From Halorubrum coriense DSM 10284 (lineage in GTDB: Archaea; Halobacteriota; Halobacteria; Halobacteriales; Haloferacaceae): DNA of 64,000 nucleotides. Under the pieces are notes generated by a model. The model had not been told where the DNA came from. It did not search any database and saw only the letters and a program-made list of their open reading frames with translations. Below, in pieces: positions 7,813 through 15,870 of the stretch (positions within the stretch are counted from its first letter, which is position 1; every line of letters begins with the position of its first letter). Position numbers and translations under genes: made by a program. The DNA lies in the NCBI RefSeq assembly GCF_000337035.1, contig NZ_AOJL01000013.1:1-64000 (forward strand), in the 5' to 3' direction.

Positions 7813-8970
7813 ATGACGCTCGTCTCCGGCACCCACGACGCGCACGGCGCCGTGTACCGCGACCGCGGCGGCCGCGAGGTGGTCGACCACTACGGGAAGC
7901 CCGTCCGCGTCGGCAAGGCGGTCCGCAACGTCGCCGGCGTGATCGAGATGGGGTACGGCGTCCTCGCCGTCAGGGGGACCGACCGCGTCGAGTTCGTGGA
8001 CAACGCCGTCTCGAACCGCGTCCCCACTGAAGACGGCGAGGGGACGTACGCCCTCCTCTTGGACCCGCAGGGCGGGATCGAGACGGACATGTACGTGTAC
8101 AACGCCGACGAGCGACTGCTCGTCTTCCTCCCGCCGGAGCGGACCGAGGCGGTCGCCGACGACTGGGCGGGCAAAGTGTTCATCCAGGACGTCGAAATCG
8201 ACGACGTCTCCGACGAGTTCGGCGTGTTCGGCGTCCACGGCCCCAAGTCGACCGAGAAGGTCGCCTCCGTCCTCGGCGGCCCCGGCGCGCCCGAGGGGCC
8301 GCTCTCGTTCGTCCGCGGGTCGATGGTCGACGCCGGCGTCACCGTGATCGCGACTGACTCTCCCCTCGGCGAGGAGGGATACGAGATCGTCTGCGCCGCC
8401 GCCGACGCGGGCGACGTGTTCGACACCCTGATCAACCGCGGGCTCAACGCCGCGCCGTTCGGCTACCGGACGTGGGACGCGCTCGCGACCGAGGCCGGAA
8501 CGCCCCTCTTCGAGTACGAACTGGCGGGGACGGTCCCGAACGTGCTCGGCCTGCGGAACGCGCTCGACTTCGAAAAGGGGTGTTACGTCGGCCAGGAGGT
8601 CGTCTCGCGCGTAGAGAACCAAGGGCAGCCGAGCCGCCGGCTCGTCGGCCTCGAACTCGACGGCGTCGCCGAGGCGGTCGCCGACGTCGATCCGGACGCG
8701 GACCCGCAGGGGATCGACGACGCCCTCCCCGCCTCCGGCGCGGCCGTCTTCGACGGCGACGAGGCGATCGGCGAGGTGACTCGGGCCGCGGTCGGCCCCG
8801 CGACGGACGTGCCGGTCGCGCTGGCGCTCGTCGCGTTCGACGCCGACCTCGGCGGGGTCACCGTCCGCGTCGACGGCGGGGAGCGTCCGGCCACCGCCGT
8901 CGACCTCCCGTTCGTCGACGGCAGCGCCCGGTCCGCTCGGCTGCCAACGTATCCGGAACTGCGCGCCTGA
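7813..8970 (+). CDS. YgfZ/GcvT-fold folate-binding protein
   Basis: A 385-residue protein of the glycine-cleavage T-protein fold. The diagnostic KGCYVGQE motif (about residue 256) marks it as YgfZ/IBA57-like rather than true GcvT; that group uses folate and helps mature certain Fe-S enzymes. An aminomethyltransferase domain and a C-terminal beta-barrel are both covered by the length. I chose the ATG at 7813, since the frame from 7786 only adds nine residues before it. No glycine-cleavage H or P genes are nearby, which supports the YgfZ reading. Confidence 0.85.
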   Translation: MTLVSGTHDAHGAVYRDRGGREVVDHYGKPVRVGKAVRNVAGVIEMGYGVLAVRGTDRVEFVDNAVSNRVPTEDGEGTYALLLDPQGGIETDMYVYNADERLLVFLPPERTEAVADDWAGKVFIQDVEIDDVSDEFGVFGVHGPKSTEKVASVLGGPGAPEGPLSFVRGSMVDAGVTVIATDSPLGEEGYEIVCAAADAGDVFDTLINRGLNAAPFGYRTWDALATEAGTPLFEYELAGTVPNVLGLRNALDFEKGCYVGQEVVSRVENQGQPSRRLVGLELDGVAEAVADVDPDADPQGIDDALPASGAAVFDGDEAIGEVTRAAVGPATDVPVALALVAFDADLGGVTVRVDGGERPATAVDLPFVDGSARSARLPTYPELRA

Positions 8971-9036
8971 CGCGGCCAGCGGGACCCGCGGGGGCGACCG
9001 AATTCGCCCTCCGCACGACGAAGCGGGCGGCCGCTT

Positions 9037-10212
9037 TCACACGACGAAGTCGACGACCGAGTAGAGGCCGAACCCGAGCGTGAACGCGCCCGCGAGCGAC
9101 CCGATCCACGCGAGGACCGTGTATCCCATCTTCCGACGGCTCACGCCCGCGTCGCCCGCCGCGTAGCCCGCGCCCACGATCGCCGAGACGATGATCTCGT
9201 TGAACGAGACGGGGATCCCGAAGGCGACGGCGGTCTGCGCGATCGCGAACGAGGGGATGAGCGCCGAGATCGACCGCCGCGGGCCCATCGAGGCGTAGTC
9301 CTGCGAGATGGCCTTGATCATGCGCGGCGCGCCGGTCCACGAGCCGGCCAACAGTCCGACGCCGCCGCCGACGAGCAGCGCCCACAGCGGGACGCCCACG
9401 TCGCTGAATATCGGGACGAGCGGACCGATCGCGAGGCCGACCTGCGACCCCCCCGCCGAGAAGGCGACGAGCCCGCCCATCGCGAGGAGGAACCGCCGCT
9501 GGGCCCCCGCGCGATCGCGGCCGAGGTCGGCGTACACGGCGACCGCGACGAGCGCGGCGATCGCGAGGGTCACCGCGGGCGGCCCCGCCCCTCCGATCCC
9601 GAGCCCCGACCCGAGGACGCTCGCGACCGACGCCTGCTCGCCGGCGGGACCGAGCAGCGCGAACCCGACGTTCGCGAGGATCGCTCCCACCACGCCCGCG
9701 AGAGCGGCAGTGAGCGGCCGCTCCGAGAGCGACTCGCCGATGAGCAGCCGGGCGACGCCGTAGGCGACGCCGCCGCCGACGAACGGCGTGAGCACCCACA
9801 GCGTCATGATCTCGGCGTACTTCGGCCACGCCGGGTCGCCGCCCATCGCGAGGCCGACGCCGACGACCGCGCCGGTCACGGTGAACGCCGTCGCGATCGG
9901 GTACCCCGCGAAGACGCCCATCGCGACCAGCGCCGCGGCCGTGACGAGCGCGACGATGGCCGCCGCGGCGGTGAGCGTCACGCCGCCGATCAGCTCGGTC
10001 CCGACCGCCTCCGTCACGTTCGCGCCTTGGAGTATCGCGCCGAGCAACCCGAGGACCCCGACGACCAGACCGGCGCGCATCACGGAGATAGCGTTCGCCC
10101 CGACGGCGGGCGCGAACGGGGTCGACCCGGAGGAGCCGGCACCGATCGACCACGCCATGAAGAGGCTGGCGGCGGCGGCGACGAGCAGCGTCGCGGCGGT
10201 GACGAACACCAT
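9037..10212 (-). CDS. pitA: PiT-family inorganic phosphate transporter
   Basis: A 391-residue, strongly hydrophobic protein with about 10-11 predicted membrane helices and the internal duplication of the PiT family. The first repeat has GANAISVMRAG near residue 38 and the second has SWTGAPRMIKAIS near residue 280. PiT carriers import phosphate with a cation. Its ATG overlaps the stop of an upstream 42-residue membrane peptide (TGATG), so both sit on one transcript. The window also carries the high-affinity pstSCAB system, so two phosphate routes are present. Confidence 0.85.
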   Translation of the reverse strand: MVFVTAATLLVAAAASLFMAWSIGAGSSGSTPFAPAVGANAISVMRAGLVVGVLGLLGAILQGANVTEAVGTELIGGVTLTAAAAIVALVTAAALVAMGVFAGYPIATAFTVTGAVVGVGLAMGGDPAWPKYAEIMTLWVLTPFVGGGVAYGVARLLIGESLSERPLTAALAGVVGAILANVGFALLGPAGEQASVASVLGSGLGIGGAGPPAVTLAIAALVAVAVYADLGRDRAGAQRRFLLAMGGLVAFSAGGSQVGLAIGPLVPIFSDVGVPLWALLVGGGVGLLAGSWTGAPRMIKAISQDYASMGPRRSISALIPSFAIAQTAVAFGIPVSFNEIIVSAIVGAGYAAGDAGVSRRKMGYTVLAWIGSLAGAFTLGFGLYSVVDFVV

Positions 10213-10340
10213 CAGTTCCGCCCGTCGTTGTACCCCTCGTTCAACCCCCTCACCGTGCGTCGGACGAGGAGGAACCCGAAGAAGAACAGCCCGAGAAGAC
10301 CCAGTAAAAGCAGGACGAACAGCGGTTGGACCGGAAGCAT
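10212..10340 (-). CDS. 42-residue membrane peptide coupled to pitA
   Basis: A short ORF beginning MLPVQPLFVLLLLG with one hydrophobic helix (about residues 5-26), then a basic turn (VRRTVRG) and a polar tail ending YNDGRN. The TGA shares its A with the pitA ATG, and a TATAA element sits 25 nt before its own start, so it is the first gene of the pitA transcript. It is probably a small transporter-associated membrane protein; the function is not known. The start, stop and promoter context make translation likely. Confidence 0.65.
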   Translation of the reverse strand: MLPVQPLFVLLLLGLLGLFFFGFLLVRRTVRGLNEGYNDGRN

Positions 10341-10364
10341 ACGCCTGAAACCGTCGGCACGCGG

Positions 10365-10370
10365 TTATAA
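10365..10370 (-). promoter_or_regulatory. TATA box of the pitA operon
   Basis: TTATAA on the minus strand, centred 27 nt before the ATG at 10340 and preceded by a purine-rich BRE-like CGAAAC. The spacing predicts transcription starting at or next to the A of the start codon, giving a leaderless mRNA. Confidence 0.6.
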
Positions 10371-10758
10371 GTTTCGAGCGGGTGGTCCCGCGTCCGACTG
10401 GGACTCCCGCTTCCGTGCGATCGGATCGGTGGCTAAAGCGCGTCTTTGTGCCTCAGCCACGTATATGTCGGTCTCCGCACTACGTGTAATCGCGACCCCC
10501 GCTTCGGCCCTCACCCGCTCGACACAGCCGGCCGACGCGCCGGCCGGTCGGACCCGTACCGCTCCCTCCCTGCCCGGTACCCCTCCCCGGCCGACCAGCG
10601 CGACCGACCGCCGGCGTCCGCGCCCGCGCCGCCCGGGCACTCCACCGTGACACGACCGTCGGTCGGCCCGGCCGCTCGCGGGGTGTCGCGATCGGTCCCC
10701 GCCGACGCGACGGCGACGTCGCTCGGTCCTCGCGTCTTCGATTCGGTCCGTTGTACCG
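10371..10758. other. gene-free stretch upstream of the pitA promoter
   Basis: About 390 bp with no convincing gene: the open frames here are arginine/proline-rich shadows. The only structure I see is an inverted repeat GTGGCT...AGCCAC (10429-10434 and 10455-10460) enclosing AAAG...CTTT, and a TATA-like GTATATG just after it. It could be the 3' end signal or a small RNA, but nothing decides this. Confidence 0.3.
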
Positions 10759-11292
10759 TTACTCGGCGTTCCCGCCCCCGATTCGGAACGTCTCGAACTC
10801 CTCTCCGTCCGGCGTCACCAGTCGCCCGTCCAGACCGTCTCCGGCCTCGCCTTCGACCGGAGTCAGTTCCGCGTGTGCCGGGCGATTCCCGCGCGGTTGG
10901 GCATGGCTCCCGGGGTTCAGTATCGGGAGCCCGCCGGAGTCGTCGAACCGGGGCCGGTGGCTGTGACCGCAGATCACGGCGTCCGCGTCGCGACCCCGCC
11001 CGAGCATGACGAGCCCGGTGTCGCCGCTGCGGTGCCGGTGCGTGACCGCGAACCGGACGCCGGCGTACTCGACGGTCCGCACCTCGGGGACCCGGTCGCG
11101 GATCGCCGCGTCGTCGTTGTTGCCGTAGACCGCCCGGAGGCCGGCGGCGGCCGACTGAAAGGCGTCTAACACCGGTTCGCGGTAGAAGTCGCCGGCGTGG
11201 ATCACCAACTCCGCCTCGCGGACCGCGGAGGCGGTCCGCCCCTGTAGCCGCGATTCCTCGCGTGCGTGCGTGTCGGAGACGACGACGAGCAT
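10759..11292 (-). CDS. YfcE/MJ0936-type metallophosphoesterase
   Basis: A 177-residue protein with the full calcineurin-like metal site in order: SDTH near residue 6, AGDF, GNND, THRH and GHSH (with RPRF after it), then NPGS. This matches the small archaeal YfcE/MJ0936 phosphodiesterases, which hydrolyse phosphodiester model substrates in vitro; the cellular substrate is unknown. A TTTAAA box at 11316-11321 lies about 26 nt before the start, consistent with leaderless transcription. Confidence 0.88.
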   Translation of the reverse strand: MLVVVSDTHAREESRLQGRTASAVREAELVIHAGDFYREPVLDAFQSAAAGLRAVYGNNDDAAIRDRVPEVRTVEYAGVRFAVTHRHRSGDTGLVMLGRGRDADAVICGHSHRPRFDDSGGLPILNPGSHAQPRGNRPAHAELTPVEGEAGDGLDGRLVTPDGEEFETFRIGGGNAE

Positions 11293-11315
11293 AGCGACAG
11301 TCCGCGCCGGCGTGA

Positions 11316-11321
11316 TTTAAA
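11316..11321 (-). promoter_or_regulatory. TATA box of the phosphodiesterase gene
   Basis: TTTAAA (within a TTTTTAAATC run on the minus strand) centred about 26 nt upstream of the ATG at 11292. Confidence 0.55.
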
Positions 11322-11332
11322 AAGCGTGCCCC

Positions 11333-11387
11333 GCGGTGGCGCGCGCCTGCGAGGCCGCTTCGCGGCCGGGGCTTCGGAGGCGTCCGC
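11333..11387 (+). repeat. short derivative of the intergenic repeat at 54669-54945
   Basis: A 55-bp sequence formed by the two ends of the longer element joined together. The left part (11333-11353) matches 54669-54689 at 20 of 21 positions. The right part, CGCGGCCGGGGCTT and onward (11361-11387), matches the other end with four pyrimidine or A/C differences. The middle roughly 220 bp are absent. It lies between rfcS and the phosphodiesterase gene. Confidence 0.65.
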
Positions 11388-11447
11388 CGTCGCCGGGCGG
11401 TCGGCATCTCATACACGAGCGGCCGGAGACTCGAACCCGGCCTCTCG

Positions 11448-12431
11448 CTACTCGTCCAGCGAGAGCGCCGCGAGCAGCGACTCCAGCTGGACCTGCTCGT
11501 TCGCGCCCTCGGCGATCCGGTAGTCGGCCTCGCCGATGCGCTCCATGAGCCGCACCGCCTCGCGCTCGCTCAGGTCGAACTCCCAGACGGAGCGGTGGAG
11601 CTGGTCGATCACGTCGCCGCCGGCCATCCCCGTCTCCGTGAGCAGCGTGTCGAGCGTCGACCGCGCCCGGGCGAAGTCCCCGCTCAGCGCGTCGGTCACC
11701 ATCGACTCGATCTCCTCCGGACGCGCGGTCGCCGTGATGGCGTACACCGCCTTCTCGTCGACGACGTCGCCGGTCGTCGCGGCCGCCTGAAGCGAGTTGA
11801 TCGCGCGGCGCATGTCGCCGTCGGCCGCGTACACTAAGGCGTCGACGCCGGCGTCGGTCACCTCGATCTCCTCCGCGGCCGCGATCTCGCGGACCATCCC
11901 GCTCACCGCCTCGTCCGAGAGCGGCGAGAAGCGGAAGACGGCACACCGCGACTGGATCGGGTCGATGATCTTCGACGAGTAGTTACACGAGAGGATGAAG
12001 CGCGTGTTGTCGGAGAACTGCTCCATCGTCCGGCGGAGCGCCGACTGCGCGTCGTCGGTGAGCGAGTCCGCCTCGTCGAGGAACACGATCCGGAAGTCGC
12101 CGCCGAACGACGAGCGCGCGAACCCCTTGATCCGGTCCCGAACCACGTCGATGCCGCGCTGGTCGGAGGCGTTCAGTTCGAGGAAGTTGCCGCGCCAGTT
12201 GTCCTCGCCGTAGATCTCGCGGGCGATTGCGGTGGCGGCGGTCGTCTTGCCGATACCCGCCGGCCCGGAAAACAGCAGGTGCGGCACGTCGTCCTGTGCG
12301 ATGTAGCTCTGGAGGCGCTCGACGATCTCCTCTTGTCCGTGGACGTCGTCGAGCGTCTGCGGCCGGTACTTCTCGATCCAGATCTCCCGCCCGGTCGCGG
12401 TCGCAGCCGCCTGCTCGTCGGCCTCGCTCAT
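11448..12431 (-). CDS. rfcS: replication factor C small subunit
   Basis: A 327-residue AAA+ clamp-loader subunit. Motifs in order: [13 protein letters not shown] at the N-terminus, Walker [10 protein letters not shown], Walker B LDEAD (RFC box), sensor 1 SCNYSSKII, and the arginine-finger motif QSRC. A helical collar domain follows. RFC loads the PCNA sliding clamp at primer-template junctions with the large subunit, which is not in this window. No intein is present, although many archaeal rfcS genes carry one. A GTTTATC box at 12457-12463 fits its promoter. Confidence 0.96.
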   Translation of the reverse strand: MSEADEQAAATATGREIWIEKYRPQTLDDVHGQEEIVERLQSYIAQDDVPHLLFSGPAGIGKTTAATAIAREIYGEDNWRGNFLELNASDQRGIDVVRDRIKGFARSSFGGDFRIVFLDEADSLTDDAQSALRRTMEQFSDNTRFILSCNYSSKIIDPIQSRCAVFRFSPLSDEAVSGMVREIAAAEEIEVTDAGVDALVYAADGDMRRAINSLQAAATTGDVVDEKAVYAITATARPEEIESMVTDALSGDFARARSTLDTLLTETGMAGGDVIDQLHRSVWEFDLSEREAVRLMERIGEADYRIAEGANEQVQLESLLAALSLDE

Positions 12432-12456
12432 TGTCCGATCTGACGGTCGGTGGGGT

Positions 12457-12463
12457 GATAAAC
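12457..12463 (-). promoter_or_regulatory. TATA box of rfcS
   Basis: GTTTATC on the minus strand, centred about 29 nt upstream of the rfcS ATG at 12431, within the 81-nt gap after etfA. Confidence 0.5.
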
Positions 12464-12512
12464 GAACCGAGAACGGGACGCGCGCCGCGGCGGCGCTCCG
12501 GCCGCGCCGCGG

Positions 12513-13457
12513 TTACGCGAACTCGTCGATGAGCTCGGGCACCACGTCGAAGAGGTCGCCGACGATCCCGTAGTCGGCGATGTCGAAGATGGGGGCGTTC
12601 GGGTCGGTGTTGATCGCGACGATCGTGTCTGACCCCTTCATCCCGGCGACGTGCTGGACCGCGCCGGAGATGCCGACCGCGATGTACACGTCCGGCGTGA
12701 CGACCTTCCCGCTCTGCCCGACCTGTCGGTTCTTCGGCAGCCAGCCGTTGTCGACGATCGGCCGGGAGGCGGACAGCGTCGCGCCGAGCGCGTCCGCGAG
12801 GTCCTCGATGAGCTCGATGTTCTCCTCCTCCTCGATGCCGCGGCCGACCGAGACGAGCACCTCCGCGTCCGCGATGTCGACGTCGCCGCCGCCGACCTCC
12901 TCGAAGCCGGTGACGCGAGCCCCCGACTCGGGGATGTCGACGTCCGCCGCCTCGATCGTCGCGTCGCCGACGCCCTCCGCGGGCGGCCACTCGCCGCCGC
13001 GGACCGTGAGGACGAACCGGTCGCCGGCGACGTCGACGGTCGTCTCGACCTTCGAGCCGTACATCTCGCGGGTGACGGTGAGCCCGTCGTCGTACGCCAT
13101 CCCGACGGCGTCGGTCACGATCGGGACGCCGAGGGCCTCCGCGAGGGCGGGCGCGTAGTCGAGCCCGTTGACCGAGTTCGGCAGCACCACCGAGCCGGCG
13201 TCGATCCGGTCGGCGAGCTGCGAGAGCGCCGCTTGGTAGGCGTTGTGGTCGAACTCCTCGCCGTCGGCGACGGTGTGGATCGCGTCGACGCCGTCGCGGT
13301 TCAGGTCCTCCGCGAACCCGTCGACGTCGCCGCCGATCACGGCGACGTGGAGGTCGACGCCGCGCGCGTCTGCGAGCTCCCGCCCGGCCGAGATCGCTTC
13401 GTACGAGACGTCGCGGAGCGCTCCGCGACGGTGTTCCGCCGCGACGAGCACGCTCAT
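12513..13457 (-). CDS. etfA: electron transfer flavoprotein alpha subunit
   Basis: A 314-residue ETF alpha subunit that holds FAD in its C-terminal domain; the GRGIEEEEN stretch and the late VAINTDPNAPIFDIADYGIVGD (split here: VAINTDPNAP then IFDIADYG) are the classic signature. The ATG at 13457 shares its A with the etfB TGA (TGATG), so translation is coupled. ETF collects electrons from acyl-CoA dehydrogenases and passes them to a membrane oxidoreductase; a candidate acceptor is the HdrD/EMO-like protein at 33206-35383. A GTG at 13460 is an alternative start. Confidence 0.94.
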   Translation of the reverse strand: MSVLVAAEHRRGALRDVSYEAISAGRELADARGVDLHVAVIGGDVDGFAEDLNRDGVDAIHTVADGEEFDHNAYQAALSQLADRIDAGSVVLPNSVNGLDYAPALAEALGVPIVTDAVGMAYDDGLTVTREMYGSKVETTVDVAGDRFVLTVRGGEWPPAEGVGDATIEAADVDIPESGARVTGFEEVGGGDVDIADAEVLVSVGRGIEEEENIELIEDLADALGATLSASRPIVDNGWLPKNRQVGQSGKVVTPDVYIAVGISGAVQHVAGMKGSDTIVAINTDPNAPIFDIADYGIVGDLFDVVPELIDEFA

Positions 13458-14245
13458 CACGCGCTCACCCCCTTCTCGCGGAGGACCTCAGCGAGGCGAT
13501 CCGCGGACTCCCCGGCGTCGCCCTCGATCATCTCCGCGTCGGACTCGCTCTCTGGCTCGTACATCGAGGTGACCGTCAGCGCGCTCTCGACGTCGTCGGC
13601 GGTCAGGCCGAGGTCGGAGAGGTCCTTCGCGGCGATCTCCTTGCGCTGCGCCTGCCGGATCCCGCGGAGGCTCGCGTATCGCGGCTCGTTGAGTCCGGTC
13701 TGGACGGTCAACACCGCCGGGAGGTCGACCTCGGTCAGCTCCTCGACGCCGCCCTCCAGCTCGCGGTGGACGTGCGCCACGCCCGCGTCGGCGTCCACGT
13801 CGAGGTCGTTGACGACCGCGGCGTGCTCGAAGCCGATCCGCTCCGCGAGCGCGACGCCGGTCGCGCCGAACCCGGTGTCCGCGGCCTGGACGCCGCCGAG
13901 GACGAGGTCCGGCTCCTCCTCCGCGACGACCGCCTCGAACAGAGCGACCTTCGAGGCGACGTCCGGGAACCCGCCGTCGAGCGCCTCGTCCCAGACGCGG
14001 ACCGCGCGGTCCGCGCCCTTCGCGAGCGCCATCCGAATCGTCTCTTCGGTGCGCTCCCGCCCGACGGTGACGGTCACCACCTCGTCGGCGATCCCGGCCT
14101 CGGCCAGTTGGACGGCGGCCTCGACGGCGTAGTCGTCCCACTCGTTGAGGTCGTACTCGAGGTCGGACGCTGCGATGTCGGTCCCCTCGATCGCGAAGTC
14201 GTCGTCCGCCTCCGCGACCTCCTTGACGGTCACCAGAACCTTCAT
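13457..14245 (-). CDS. etfB: electron transfer flavoprotein beta subunit
   Basis: A 262-residue ETF beta subunit starting MKVLVTVKEV. The family segments GADRAVRV, the adenosine-binding region DLVLGGVQAADTG and LPAVLTVQTGLNEPRYASL are all present. It forms the heterodimer with EtfA and precedes it in one operon with a one-base overlap. No fixC or fixX genes follow, so this looks like a non-bifurcating or separately coupled ETF, though the bifurcating type cannot be excluded from this alone. Confidence 0.94.
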   Translation of the reverse strand: MKVLVTVKEVAEADDDFAIEGTDIAASDLEYDLNEWDDYAVEAAVQLAEAGIADEVVTVTVGRERTEETIRMALAKGADRAVRVWDEALDGGFPDVASKVALFEAVVAEEEPDLVLGGVQAADTGFGATGVALAERIGFEHAAVVNDLDVDADAGVAHVHRELEGGVEELTEVDLPAVLTVQTGLNEPRYASLRGIRQAQRKEIAAKDLSDLGLTADDVESALTVTSMYEPESESDAEMIEGDAGESADRLAEVLREKGVSA

Positions 14246-14392
14246 GATCGTTACTCGGTCGCTCGCCCTGTAATGGTTTTCGGAACGGCCGAGGACATAC
14301 CGGCGGTTTCCGCTCCGTCCCGTCGGTCAACCGACCGCTTCCTCGGCCGGATCGGCGCCCTCCCGCGGGCCGCCGCCGCGAACGCAGGCCGG

Positions 14393-15685
14393 TCAGCGAC
14401 CGACGCCGCGACCGCCGGTGTCGGCCTCGTCGTCGCCGCCCTCGGCCTCGTCGTCGGGCAGCGAGATGAGGTTCTCGCGGCCCAGCCGGAGCTTCTCGAC
14501 GCGCCCCTCGTCGGCCATCGCCGAGAGCAGCTGCGACACCTTCGCGTCGGACCAGCCCGTCTCGGCGACGATGTCGGCCTGTCGCATTCGGCCGCCGTTC
14601 TCCCCGAGGAGCCGCTCGACGCGCTCCTCGTCCGAGAGCAGCGAGAGATCCGGTTCGTCGGCTCCGTCGTCGGATTCGCCGGCCGCGTCGGGGTCCTCTC
14701 TCCTGCCCGCGGCGGGGTCGCCCGCGGTACGCTGCCCGGTCCCGCTCGGCGCGCCTCCCTCGCCGTTCGCGAGCGGCTCTCCGGCCGCGCCCTCATCGGC
14801 GCTGACCCGACGGTATCCGACGACGCTGCCGGCCACGAGGACCGCGGCGAGCACGATCGCGGCCACGAACATCCCCCACGGGGGTGAGCCCACGCCGGCG
14901 GGGCTGTACACTATCGCCACGGGCTCGCCGCCGTCGAACGTCTGCGGCCCCTGGATGATCACGTCGCCGTCGGAGAGCTGGGTCACCGCGGTGCTCGGCG
15001 TGCCGGTGACCGTGTACCCCTCCGGCGTCCGCACCTCGAGCGTCTGGTCCGCTTCGAGACTGCCGAGCCACGTCGCGTTGTCCGGCGTCGTCAGGGCGTC
15101 GCCGAGGACGAGGTTCTCGCCGTCCTGCGCGAGGAAGGCGGTCCACGTGAACGTCAGCCGGAGTTCGCCGACCGCGGCCGCGTCGTCCGTGGCGACGTCG
15201 AACTCGCTCGGGTCCTCGTGGACGACGAACTCGCGCTCGACGCCCTCGATGGCCATCGACCGGTCGACGTTGCGGTTCGCCGCGCGCCGGAACCCCTCGA
15301 ACAGCTCGGCGTCGGGGCCGACCTCGCCGTCGCGGAAGCGCTCGCCGACGGTCCTGAACGTCGCCGTCTCGTTCTCGTCAGCGAGCGAGTACCGCACCGC
15401 GACGGTCCAGTCGGCGCTGCGGTCGGGATTCAACGCGACGCGGATCCGCGTCGCGGACGGCGACGTGACCGCGTCCTCGGTCTGCGGTCTGGCCGCCGTC
15501 GAGCGGTCGTCTATCGAGCCGCGAATCCGCTCGTCGGCCGTGCCGACCGAGACGTGGGCCGCGGTGTCGTCCGCGTCGAGGGTGGAGGGGACCGTGGTCG
15601 CGGCACCGACCGCGCCGCCGGCGCTCGTGACCAGCGCGAGCGTGACGAACGCTATCAAGAGCGCGCGAAGGGCGGGGTTCCGCAT
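14393..15685 (-). CDS. membrane-anchored protein with extracytoplasmic N-domain and cytoplasmic winged helix
   Basis: 430 residues. A Sec-type signal peptide (about residues 1-29, LLIAFVTLALVTSAGGAVGA) is followed by a roughly 240-residue exported beta-rich domain. A membrane helix lies near residues 273-295 (MFVAAIVLAAVLVAGSVVG). An acidic linker leads to a C-terminal winged helix (ERVERLLGENGGRMRQADI, then TGWSDAKVSQLLSAM). This is a one-component architecture that could sense outside and bind DNA inside. Similar haloarchaeal proteins are annotated only by DUF numbers. It is divergent from the next secreted protein. Confidence 0.7.
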   Translation of the reverse strand: MRNPALRALLIAFVTLALVTSAGGAVGAATTVPSTLDADDTAAHVSVGTADERIRGSIDDRSTAARPQTEDAVTSPSATRIRVALNPDRSADWTVAVRYSLADENETATFRTVGERFRDGEVGPDAELFEGFRRAANRNVDRSMAIEGVEREFVVHEDPSEFDVATDDAAAVGELRLTFTWTAFLAQDGENLVLGDALTTPDNATWLGSLEADQTLEVRTPEGYTVTGTPSTAVTQLSDGDVIIQGPQTFDGGEPVAIVYSPAGVGSPPWGMFVAAIVLAAVLVAGSVVGYRRVSADEGAAGEPLANGEGGAPSGTGQRTAGDPAAGRREDPDAAGESDDGADEPDLSLLSDEERVERLLGENGGRMRQADIVAETGWSDAKVSQLLSAMADEGRVEKLRLGRENLISLPDDEAEGGDDEADTGGRGVGR

Positions 15686-15842
15686 ACGTCTCGGCTCACT
15701 CGCGCGCCGGCCAAAACGCTTTCCATACGATATTTTTTGACACGAAACCGGTAGAATCCCCGATCTGACTCCCGGGCGGGGCCGGGGCGCCCGCGGGGTC
15801 GACCTCGTCCGGCTCCGCCGTCCGACCGCAGTGGGTGGATTT

Positions 15843-15849
15843 TTTATAT
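15843..15849 (+). promoter_or_regulatory. TATA box of the 15871 secreted-protein gene
   Basis: TTTATAT centred 25 nt before the ATG at 15871; a second AT-rich block (ATATTTTTTGAC near 15730-15740) lies between the two divergent genes. Confidence 0.6.
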
Positions 15850-15870
15850 CGGGGGTCGAACCTCGTGACG

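Noticed and set aside
10429-10460. GTGGCT/AGCCAC hairpin as a terminator or small RNA
   Set aside because: The stem is only six bp around a 20-nt loop, with no U-tract; could be chance in GC-rich DNA. Recorded only in the gene-free stretch.
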